A program made the position numbers and the translations under genes. A stretch of DNA of 10,322 nucleotides from an uncultured Clostridia bacterium (GTDB taxonomy: Bacteria > Bacillota > Clostridia > Lachnospirales > Anaerotignaceae): assembly GCA_937919015.1 (NCBI GenBank), contig CALFPN010000108.1:1-10322 (forward strand), read 5' to 3'. Below the pieces are notes generated by a model, which did no database searches, was not told where the DNA came from, and saw only the letters and a program-made list of their open reading frames with translations. This document shows positions 1-5,648 of the stretch, piece after piece; the first letter of the stretch is position 1, and every line of letters starts with the position of its first letter.

Positions 1-70
1 TCTACAATAAGAGGTCTCTTTTTACTATTGTCCGATTTTACTGGTTCGGTTCAATCTTCCATCGGTCTTT

Positions 71-1003
71 TTACTCGTCTTCGCCATAGACGCAATAGGC
101 ATTTCTTTTTTGTTTTGCTCTGTAAAGGGCTTTATCGGCTTTGCGGAACAATTCGTCATACTCTCTGCCCATATCAGGGAAGAGGGACATACCGATACTT
201 TTTGTAATACCATAATCGTTATCATGTAGCTGCAAGATCTCCTCAGCCTTCTGTTTGCCGATTTCAATACCTGTAACATCCAGCAGGAGCAAAACAAACT
301 CATCCCCGCCGAATCGCGCCACAATATCTTTTTTTCGCACAACCGAGGATAGATGCTGTGAGAAAGAGAGCAGTACTTCGTCGCCTGCCATATGTCCATG
401 ATTATCATTAACTGATTTAAAATAATCCAGATCAATGATCATCATGACACATTTGGAATTTTCTCTGCCGGCAAGAACGCTGGTACACAGTTCCTCAAAA
501 CGTTTTTTGGAATACAAACCGGTAAAATTGTCTGTATGCACAGAATTTTCCAGAAAGTCAATTCTCTTTTTCATATGATGGATATCAGAAATGATACCAA
601 TCATTTTTCTTGGCTGATCTTCTTCCATAACGGGGGCAACATCCACCTTACACCATTTATAAGCCGTATTACCGGCTTTTAATCTTGCTTCAAAGGAAAT
701 CGGGCGTCCTGTCATAATGTAGCGGAACGCATTTTCCATAAATTGTGTATCTTCCGGGTGGGTAAAATATACACTGACTGCAGTCAGATATTCATTCCAG
801 GGAAGATTCTGATATTGATTGATGTCAGAAAGGATATCGCAGCCTTTCTTTTCAAAAATACTTTCTGAATTTTCAAAAAAGGTATATAACTGATGTTTCA
901 GATCGACTTCAAAAATAGAAATATCTGCAATTTTCAAGGCAACAGAAAGTCTGTCTTTATAGTTTCTCAAATCAGCTAAGAGAGTATTCAATTCCTTTTT
1001 CAA
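71..1003 (-). CDS. PAS-GGDEF diguanylate cyclase
   Basis: This is probably a cytoplasmic enzyme that condenses two GTP into cyclic di-GMP. I see no signal peptide or membrane helix. An N-terminal coiled stretch is followed by a PAS-like sensor domain (about residues 24-142 of 310) and a C-terminal GGDEF domain (about 155-305). The active-site GGDEF is intact at 232-236, the metal-binding Asp of IDLDYFK is near 191, and an RKKD inhibitory site (223-226) sits exactly five residues before GGDEF, so product feedback inhibition is expected. I chose a TTG start at 1003 because an AAGGCGG stretch lies 7 bases before it. An in-frame ATG at 1021 would add six residues (MKGGEG), but only A/T lies upstream of it, with no ribosome binding site. 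The gene diverges from the esterase gene. The PAS ligand is unknown, and I see no cyclic di-GMP riboswitch nearby. Family call is firm; the start is moderately sure. Confidence 0.93.
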   Translation of the reverse strand: MKKELNTLLADLRNYKDRLSVALKIADISIFEVDLKHQLYTFFENSESIFEKKGCDILSDINQYQNLPWNEYLTAVSVYFTHPEDTQFMENAFRYIMTGRPISFEARLKAGNTAYKWCKVDVAPVMEEDQPRKMIGIISDIHHMKKRIDFLENSVHTDNFTGLYSKKRFEELCTSVLAGRENSKCVMMIIDLDYFKSVNDNHGHMAGDEVLLSFSQHLSSVVRKKDIVARFGGDEFVLLLLDVTGIEIGKQKAEEILQLHDNDYGITKSIGMSLFPDMGREYDELFRKADKALYRAKQKRNAYCVYGEDE

Positions 1004-1041
1004 ACCTTCCCCGCCTTTCATAATATTTTTTGTTTATTTTT

Positions 1042-1070
1042 ATTATATCCCCCTCAATTTCAAGTGTAAA
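1042..1070 (-). promoter_or_regulatory. Sigma-A promoter for the GGDEF gene
   Basis: Reading the minus strand, TTTACA (1070-1065) and TATAAT (1047-1042) are separated by 17 bases. The predicted transcript starts near 1035, about 14 bases before the ATG and about 32 before the TTG start. The longer distance leaves room for the AAGGCGG ribosome binding site, which supports the TTG start. The call rests on consensus match only. Confidence 0.6.
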
Positions 1071-1140
1071 TATAAAATTTGACTAAATTGTTTTTTTTGA
1101 AACCAAGAATAGATTTCATTTTTTGTGATAAAAGCCATTC

Positions 1141-1169
1141 TTGTCAATTTTTTTTGACTGTGATATATT
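1141..1169 (+). promoter_or_regulatory. Extended -10 promoter for the esterase/ATP-grasp operon
   Basis: TTGTCA (1141-1146) is followed after 17 bases by TATATT (1164-1169). A TG at 1161-1162 forms an extended -10 (TGATATATT). The start of transcription would be near 1176, giving a leader of about 50 bases before the ATG at 1227. A second TTGACT at 1154-1159 has no good partner. Confidence 0.5.
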
Positions 1170-1173
1170 ATTT

Positions 1174-1187
1174 TGATAACGTTATAT
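1174..1187 (+). promoter_or_regulatory. Candidate LacI-family/CcpA (cre-like) operator
   Basis: The 14-mer TGATAACGTTATAT contains a perfect ten-base palindrome, ATAACGTTAT, centred on CG. It fits the CcpA cre consensus TGWNANCGNTNWCA except for the final two bases. It covers the predicted transcription start of the esterase promoter, where a bound LacI-type protein would block initiation. Which regulator binds, if any, cannot be told from this window. Confidence 0.35.
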
Positions 1188-1226
1188 TCCGTTGGAAGAG
1201 ATGAATGATGAAATGGAGAGATCTTT

Positions 1227-1994
1227 ATGACTGAACGATTTGAAGTGGCGTTTCCGGTGCTGGGGGGCAGCGAGGAACGTTTTACTTATATCTATCTGCC
1301 AAATTCCTATTTTCATAATGAAAATAAAAGATATCCTGTACTATATATGTTCGACGGACACAATGTGTTTTTTGACGAGGATGCAACCTATGGCAAAAGC
1401 TGGGGGATGGAAAAATATATGAACCGCAGTCGCACACAGATGATCATTGTGGCTGTGGAATGCAGTCACGACCCCAATAATGGCAGATTGAAGGAATATG
1501 CCCCGTTTGCATTTCAGAACGGACAAGTAGGGCAAATAGAAGGTCGCGGCAAAGTAACAATGGATTGGTATGTAAATGAGTTGAAACCTGCTGTAGATAC
1601 GCATTTTCGTACACTGCCTGACCGGGAGCATACCTTTATCGCAGGCAGTTCTATGGGTGGTCTGATGAGTTTGTATGCTCTACTGCAATATAATCATGTT
1701 TTTTCCAGAGCAGCGGCACTTTCTCCCTCTCTGTGGGTTGCACCCAGAAAAGTAAAGGAAATGATCACTCGTGCAGAACTGTTGCCGGATACTGTGCTGT
1801 ATATGGATTATGGCTCCGCAGAGATGCTTAACCATAAAGGAATGAATCGTACATTTGGTGATATCACATCACTGTTGATCCAAAAAGGGATCATGGTAAA
1901 CAGCCGTATTGTTCCTTATGGAGAACATTGTGAGGCCAGCTGGGAACGACAGATCCCGTTCTTTATGAAAACATTATTATATAAATTTAAATAA
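1227..1994 (+). CDS. Alpha/beta-hydrolase esterase (esterase D / enterochelin-esterase-like)
   Basis: A 255-residue serine hydrolase of the putative-esterase family (esterase D/Fes/antigen 85-like fold). The nucleophile elbow GSSMGG is at 140-145 with Ser142 as the likely nucleophile. The likely His is His234 in YGEHCEASW, a typical end motif of this family. An acidic residue in LYMDYGSAE (Asp194) is a candidate third triad member. YPVLYMFDGHNVF (37-49) is the family's conserved strand with the oxyanion-side loop. No signal peptide is seen, so it should act in the cytoplasm. The start ATG has GGAGAG six bases upstream. The gene is separated by 34 bases from the ATP-grasp gene and is probably co-transcribed with it. 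The substrate is unknown; a small acyl or peptide ester made or handled by the partner ligase is inference. Confidence 0.9.
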   Translation: MTERFEVAFPVLGGSEERFTYIYLPNSYFHNENKRYPVLYMFDGHNVFFDEDATYGKSWGMEKYMNRSRTQMIIVAVECSHDPNNGRLKEYAPFAFQNGQVGQIEGRGKVTMDWYVNELKPAVDTHFRTLPDREHTFIAGSSMGGLMSLYALLQYNHVFSRAAALSPSLWVAPRKVKEMITRAELLPDTVLYMDYGSAEMLNHKGMNRTFGDITSLLIQKGIMVNSRIVPYGEHCEASWERQIPFFMKTLLYKFK

Positions 1995-2028
1995 ATCATA
2001 TTTATACAAAAGAAGGAGGTATCATCCT

Positions 2029-3222
2029 GTGAAGAACTTTATTTTTATTTCACCGAATTTCCCTACAAACTACTGGAAATTCTGTAAAGAACTGAAAGAT
2101 AATGGTCTGCGTGTGCTCGGGATTGGCGATCAGCCCTATGACGAACTGAGCAATGAACTGAAGAACAGTCTGCATGAATACTATAAGGTAAGCAGTCTGG
2201 AAAATTATGATGAAGTGTATCGCGGAGTTGCTTTTTTTGCATTCCGATATGGCCATATCAACTGGCTGGAATCCAACAATGAATACTGGCTGGAAAGAGA
2301 TGCAAAGCTGCGCACAGATTTCCATATTACAACAGGTTTTCAAACAGAAGATATTCCTCGGATCAAATTCAAATCCAAAATGAAGGAATATTATAAAAAA
2401 GCGGGTATTCCTGTTGCGCGCTATCATCTGGTAGACAATCTGGAAGGCTGCAGAAAATTCATTGCGGAAGTTGGGTATCCCGTTGTTGCGAAACCTGATA
2501 ATGGGGTTGGTGCTTCTCACAATTTTAAAATTAAAAATGATGCAGAGCTGGAAAGCTTTTATGGACAGAGACACGAAGGTGTTGTTTATATCATGGAAGA
2601 ATTCGTAAACGGTATCGTAAATTCCTATGATGCCATTATTGACTCCAAAGGTGAGATCATGTTTGAAACAGGGAATGTTTCCCTTGGCTCCATCATGGAT
2701 ATCGTAAATGAAAAACAGAATTCTCTGTACTACATCCTGAAGGAACTGCCCGAAGATACCCGCAAAGCCGGCCGTGACACAGTAAAGGCCTTTGATGTAA
2801 AAAGTCGCTTTGTTCACTTTGAATTTTTCCGTCTGCTGCAGGATCAGGAAGGTCTGGGCAAAAAGGGGGATATCATGGCACTGGAGGTAAATATGCGTCC
2901 CAGCGGCGGCTTTTCTCCTGATATGATCAACTTTGCCCACAGCACAGATGTGTATAAGATCTGGGCAGATATGATCGCCTTTGACAGATCTACAAAACCC
3001 AAGGGAGAATCCAATCACTGCGCCTTTGCCGGCCTGCGTGATGAAAAAAATTTTGTTATGTCCCATGATGATATTATGGAAAGATATGGTGCACATATCA
3101 GAATGGTAGACCGTATTCCCGAAGCCCTTTCCGGTGCTATGGGCAACCAGATGTATCTGGCAACGTTCTCAACGGAAGAAGAACTGATGGCATTCTATGA
3201 AAACGTTACCAGAGAAAAATGA
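2029..3222 (+). CDS. Stand-alone ATP-grasp ligase of unknown substrate
   Basis: A 397-residue ATP-grasp enzyme, a fold that couples ATP hydrolysis to joining a carboxylate to an amine or other nucleophile through an acyl phosphate. The order is: an N-terminal pre-ATP-grasp Rossmann-like domain (1-110), the ATP-binding Lys155 in PVVAKP, a small glycine loop DNGVGAS (157-163), the hinge IMEEF (188-192), and metal ligands Glu265 (FVHFEFF) plus Glu286 and Asn288 in ALEVNMRPSGG, with Arg290. All expected catalytic positions are present, so it is probably active. It is often labelled as carbamoyl-phosphate-synthase-like, but it has only one ATP-grasp unit and no partner domains, so that label would mislead. 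Translation starts at GTG, preceded by a near-perfect AGAAGGAGGT at 2011-2020. It lies 34 bases after the esterase gene. I see no convincing terminator after it. Confidence 0.88.
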   Translation: MKNFIFISPNFPTNYWKFCKELKDNGLRVLGIGDQPYDELSNELKNSLHEYYKVSSLENYDEVYRGVAFFAFRYGHINWLESNNEYWLERDAKLRTDFHITTGFQTEDIPRIKFKSKMKEYYKKAGIPVARYHLVDNLEGCRKFIAEVGYPVVAKPDNGVGASHNFKIKNDAELESFYGQRHEGVVYIMEEFVNGIVNSYDAIIDSKGEIMFETGNVSLGSIMDIVNEKQNSLYYILKELPEDTRKAGRDTVKAFDVKSRFVHFEFFRLLQDQEGLGKKGDIMALEVNMRPSGGFSPDMINFAHSTDVYKIWADMIAFDRSTKPKGESNHCAFAGLRDEKNFVMSHDDIMERYGAHIRMVDRIPEALSGAMGNQMYLATFSTEEELMAFYENVTREK

Positions 3223-3262
3223 TATCAGGATAAGTCTCTTCTTTTATTATTCAGAAATTTAT

Positions 3263-3295
3263 ATTGCAAAGAGCGTTCTGTTTCAAACTTGCAAT
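3263..3295. repeat. Inverted repeat overlapping the pfp -35 box
   Basis: ATTGCAA (3263-3269) and TTGCAAT (3289-3295) form a seven-base inverted repeat with arm starts 26 bases apart. The right arm contains the -35 box of the next promoter. It may be a regulator site. With a 19-base spacer and no T tract it is not a terminator. The core TTGCAA is itself palindromic, so chance similarity is possible. Confidence 0.3.
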
Positions 3296-3316
3296 CACAA
3301 AGGAACATGTTATAAT
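3289..3316 (+). promoter_or_regulatory. Promoter for the phosphofructokinase gene
   Basis: TTGCAA (3289-3294), a 16-base spacer and TATAAT (3311-3316), with a TG at 3308-3309 that makes an extended -10. Transcription would start near 3323, giving a leader of about 55 bases. This suggests the phosphofructokinase is transcribed separately from the esterase/ATP-grasp pair. Confidence 0.6.
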
Positions 3317-3377
3317 ATGCATAGCATAAAGAATTTTTATAGGGGGCATCCCTTTGCTTTTAGAAAGGAAAATTGAT

Positions 3378-4601
3378 ATGAAAAATCTTTTAGTTGCACA
3401 ATCCGGCGGTCCTTCCGCAGCCATCAATGCCACTTTGGTAGGTGTTGTAGAAAAAGGCCTTGCAGATCGCAATATCGACAGGATCTATGGCGCAGAAAAC
3501 GGCATCATGGGTTTGATGAGAGGAAATCTGATTGAACTGAATGATAAGCTGTCTAACCCTGAAGTGCTGCAGTTGCTTTGTCAGACACCTTCCTCTGCAT
3601 TGGGTTCCTGCCGTATGAAGTTATCCGATTTTGAAGAAAGTACTTTCGAATATGAAAAAATCATTCAGATCTTCCGCAAATATGATATCGGATATTTTGT
3701 TTATATCGGCGGCAACGATTCCATGGATACGGTTCATAAAATTTCTCAGTACTGCGAAAGAATGCATATTGATGATATTAAAATTATCGGTGCACCCAAA
3801 ACCATCGACAATGACCTGATGGAAACAGATCATTGCCCCGGCTTTGGCTCCGCAGCAAAATATGTCGCAACCACTATGTCTGAAATTTCCTGCGACTGCA
3901 ATGTGTATGCACAGCCTTCTGTTACCATTGTAGAAATCATGGGCAGAGATGCCGGTTGGCTGACTGCTTCCTCTGCACTGGGCAGACTGAATGGAGATAC
4001 TGCCCCCGATCTGATCTATCTTTGCGAAAGACCTTTTTCTGTTGACCAGTTTCTGGACGACGTCAGAAGCAAAATGGCAGAAAAACATTCTATCGTCATT
4101 GCGGTCAGCGAAGGGATTCGCAATGAAGAAGGTGATTATGTAACAGATTCTCTGCAGAACAGAGCTGCAGATGCTTTTGGTCATAAGATTCTGGCAGGTG
4201 CTTCCCGCTATCTGGAAGAAATCATTCGTTTTGAAATCGGCTGTAAAGTTAGAAGCATCGAACTGAACGTAATGCAGCGTTGTGCATCTCATGTAGCTTC
4301 CGCATCTGATATTTATGAATCCAGACTGTTGGGTGCCGCAGCAGCGGATTACTGCATTTCCGGCGGTACAGGCAAAATGGCTTGCATCAAAAGAACTTCT
4401 ACAGACCCTTATCGCTTTGAAATTGACTTTGTGGAAATCGAAAAAATTGCAAATCAGGTGAAAAAAGTACCTGATGCATGGATCAATGCAGCGGGTAACG
4501 ATGTAACACAGGAAATGATTGATTATTTACTGCCCCTGATTCAGGGGGAACTGCCTTGCACATTCAAAAACGGGGTTCCTGTTCATCTGAGATTGTATTA
4601 A
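3378..4601 (+). CDS. pfp: Pyrophosphate-dependent 6-phosphofructokinase
   Basis: It catalyses the reversible phosphorylation of fructose 6-phosphate to fructose 1,6-bisphosphate, here probably with pyrophosphate as donor. The 407-residue protein has the family motifs in order: SGGPSAAIN (9-17), GGNDS (111-115), PKTIDND (140-146, catalytic base Asp144) and MGRDAGW (188-194). Two positions that separate donor types both read as pyrophosphate: Asp114, where ATP enzymes have Gly (GGDGS), and Lys141, where ATP enzymes have Gly (PGTIDND). A longer frame begins at a TTG at 3354, but AGAAAGGAA at 3362-3370 lies seven bases before the ATG at 3378, which also begins the usual N-terminal strand (MKNLLVAQSGG). 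The gene has its own promoter and is closed by a terminator, so it looks monocistronic. PPi dependence is inferred from residues, not measured. Confidence 0.93.
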   Translation: MKNLLVAQSGGPSAAINATLVGVVEKGLADRNIDRIYGAENGIMGLMRGNLIELNDKLSNPEVLQLLCQTPSSALGSCRMKLSDFEESTFEYEKIIQIFRKYDIGYFVYIGGNDSMDTVHKISQYCERMHIDDIKIIGAPKTIDNDLMETDHCPGFGSAAKYVATTMSEISCDCNVYAQPSVTIVEIMGRDAGWLTASSALGRLNGDTAPDLIYLCERPFSVDQFLDDVRSKMAEKHSIVIAVSEGIRNEEGDYVTDSLQNRAADAFGHKILAGASRYLEEIIRFEIGCKVRSIELNVMQRCASHVASASDIYESRLLGAAAADYCISGGTGKMACIKRTSTDPYRFEIDFVEIEKIANQVKKVPDAWINAAGNDVTQEMIDYLLPLIQGELPCTFKNGVPVHLRLY

Positions 4602-4623
4602 GTATAATTATATAAAACAAATC

Positions 4624-4657
4624 AAAGGCTGTATGGAATTTTCTGTACAGCCTTTTT
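4624..4657 (+). terminator. Intrinsic terminator after pfp
   Basis: AAAGGCTGTA (4624-4633) pairs perfectly with TACAGCCTTT (4646-4655) around a 12-base loop, and the T run extends to 4657. It lies 22 bases after the pfp stop codon and separates pfp from the BofC-like gene. Confidence 0.8.
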
Positions 4658-4687
4658 GTATAGAAAGGAGAATATTTGTCCATACTT
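4658..4687 (+). promoter_or_regulatory. Possible sigma-G-type promoter for the BofC-like gene
   Basis: GTATA (4658-4662), 18 bases, then CATACTT (4681-4687) resembles the forespore sigma-G pattern (GNATR, 17-18 bases, CATNNTA), with one mismatch in the -10. No sigma-A pair is apparent between the pfp terminator and the gene. The predicted start near 4694 would leave a very short leader that just includes the ribosome binding site. In Bacillus subtilis bofC is a sigma-G gene, which makes the match worth noting. The call is weak. Confidence 0.25.
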
Positions 4688-4706
4688 CCAGCAAAGAGGT
4701 GGTAGT

Positions 4707-5246
4707 ATGCGAAAAATAGTGATGATTACTGCATTCTGCAGCTTTCTGCTTTTTATGCTGGCAGGATACTATGTAACGCTGCGGATGGGAGAAAGAGGGC
4801 AGCAGATGGAAGCTGTTCGGGCAAACCATACCATTCAGACAAACCAGATGATTCATTCCAATACAAAAATAATTTATCAGTATTTTTACAGCAAAGATAA
4901 AACAATAAAAGAACAAATTGAACAGGCCCCAGTATTTTTACAGGGGTTGGATATGGAACAGCTGAAAAGTATTTATACAGGCTGGCAGATCATGTTTTTT
5001 TCTCCTGAGAAAGTGATTCTGCGCTGCAAAATAGATGGGTTAAGCAGTGAAACATATATTCTTGGGGAAAGCGATGGATTTCTTGCGGTATTTTATGAAG
5101 ATGTGCAAAAAAACATCCGGCTGAAAGAAAAAACAGAATTGCCCCTTTCTGCATTACCGGATGGTGAAGCAATGCAGCTACGGGAAGGGATTCGAGTGAC
5201 AGGAGAGGAGAATCTTGCAAAGCTTTTAAGCGATTTGATGAGTTAA
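4707..5246 (+). CDS. Membrane-anchored protein with BofC-like C-terminal domain
   Basis: A 179-residue protein with one N-terminal membrane segment (about 5-24, MITAFCSFLLFMLAGYYV) and the rest outside the cytoplasm. The last 65 residues (YILGESDGFLAVFY, then LPLSALPDG and the final EENLAKLLSDLMS) resemble the C-terminal domain of BofC, which in Bacillus subtilis restrains the SpoIVB protease in the forespore-to-mother-cell signal that activates sigma-K. The middle part (50-110) I do not recognise. I chose the ATG at 4707 because AGAGGTGG precedes it by a few bases and the membrane segment follows at once; a frame open from 4656 would put 17 unlikely residues in front and overlap the terminator T run. 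Whether it acts in sporulation here is inference; many clostridial paralogues carrying this domain are uncharacterised. Confidence 0.7.
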   Translation: MRKIVMITAFCSFLLFMLAGYYVTLRMGERGQQMEAVRANHTIQTNQMIHSNTKIIYQYFYSKDKTIKEQIEQAPVFLQGLDMEQLKSIYTGWQIMFFSPEKVILRCKIDGLSSETYILGESDGFLAVFYEDVQKNIRLKEKTELPLSALPDGEAMQLREGIRVTGEENLAKLLSDLMS

Positions 5247-5336
5247 GGCTTCGAATAGCTCCTCCGTGTAAAAGGGTATATTTCTTTTTTTGAAAGATTA
5301 TGCATAGATTATAATTAACATAAATATAAGTTTTGC

Positions 5337-5365
5337 TGGACATCTTTTACCCCACATGATATAAT
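5337..5365 (+). promoter_or_regulatory. Promoter of the putative small RNA
   Basis: TGGACA (5337-5342), a 17-base spacer and a perfect TATAAT (5360-5365). The start is expected at 5371-5372. No protein-coding frame follows before the terminator at 5466-5500, so this promoter seems to drive an RNA. Confidence 0.6.
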
Positions 5366-5370
5366 AGTCG

Positions 5371-5500
5371 AGTGAAGACTCCCCAATCTTTTCACATTTG
5401 CGCTGTTTTTTTACAGTGCTGCATCACATTGTGATGTGATCCCAATAAGAAATACCTTCTCTTTTGGAAAAGAACAGCCATCGGCAGGCTGTTCTTTTTC
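5371..5500 (+). ncRNA. Putative structured small RNA, family not recognised
   Basis: A transcript of about 130 bases is predicted between a strong promoter and a strong intrinsic terminator, with no usable open frame in it. It contains a hairpin GCGCTGT/ACAGTGC with a six-T loop (5400-5406 with 5413-5419, one G-U pair). One base beyond comes a second hairpin, ATCACAT/ATGTGAT with a TGTG loop (5423-5429 with 5434-5440). The sequences flanking these, TCTTTTC (5387-5393) and GAAAAGA (5467-5473), can pair to close a multi-branch domain, in competition with the terminator stem. The next gene has its own promoter at 5580, so this looks independent rather than a leader. It does not match the parts I know of tmRNA, SRP RNA, T-box or common riboswitches. 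A divergent 6S-like RNA cannot be excluded. Confidence 0.5.
5466..5500 (+). terminator. Intrinsic terminator ending the small RNA
   Basis: AAAAGAACAGCC (5468-5479) pairs perfectly with GGCTGTTCTTTT (5487-5498) around a seven-base loop, and the pairing can grow by two more pairs (one G-U) to 5466/5500. The right arm carries a run of five T, followed by CATTTT. It is one of the strongest hairpins in the window. Confidence 0.75.
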
Positions 5501-5527
5501 ATTTTAAGCAGAAAACCTGAAATGAAA

Positions 5528-5562
5528 AGATTCTAGAAATGGTTCTGAAAGAATCTGAAAGA
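5528..5562. repeat. Repeats upstream of the GH13 promoter, possible activator site
   Basis: TCTGAAAGA occurs twice, at 5544-5552 and 5554-5562, with a ten-base period (one helical turn). The same stretch contains an inverted repeat AGATTCT (5528-5534) / AGAATCT (5550-5556). It ends 17 bases before the -35 box at 5580, a usual place for an activator. The regulator is unknown. Confidence 0.35.
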
Positions 5563-5579
5563 CTTATGTACCCTTGTAA

Positions 5580-5609
5580 TTGACACAACACCTTGTATAC
5601 AGGTATAAT
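5580..5609 (+). promoter_or_regulatory. Promoter for GH13-rluA, with a GntR-like palindrome in the spacer
   Basis: Consensus TTGACA (5580-5585) and TATAAT (5604-5609) lie 18 bases apart; transcription would start near 5616, leaving about 33 bases before the ATG. The spacer contains the palindrome TGTATACA (5594-5601). The wider TTGTATACAGGTAT (5593-5606) resembles GntR-family operators of the TTGTATACAAGTAT type. Such a site over the spacer and -10 box would suit a repressor. Promoter call is good; operator call is tentative. Confidence 0.7.
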
Positions 5610-5648
5610 ATTATTAGTTTTTTAATCATATTTTAAGGTGGTGTATGT

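Noticed and set aside
4..31. ACAATA/TATTGT inverted repeat with inner AAGAG/CTCTT after the GGDEF gene
   Set aside because: The inner loop would be only two bases and there is a bulge. The A-rich GAGACC on the minus strand may be one arm of a terminator whose other arm is outside the window, so it cannot be called.
2050..3096. Long open frame on the minus strand, antisense to the ATP-grasp gene
   Set aside because: It is opposite a gene with complete catalytic motifs, has no ribosome binding site and encodes a Cys/Phe/Ile-rich sequence typical of an antisense shadow.
3211..3239. AGAGA/TCTCT hairpin followed by T-rich DNA at the end of the ATP-grasp gene
   Set aside because: Only five pairs with a 19-base loop; too weak to call a terminator.
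5290..5315. TTGAAA and TATAAT pair upstream of the small-RNA promoter
   Set aside because: The spacer is 14 bases, too short for sigma-A; the pair at 5337-5365 is better.
5539..5583. A 14-codon frame (MVLKESERLMYPCN) before the GH13 promoter
   Set aside because: It has no ribosome binding site and ends within the -35 box of the GH13 promoter, so it is unlikely to be a leader peptide of that transcript.
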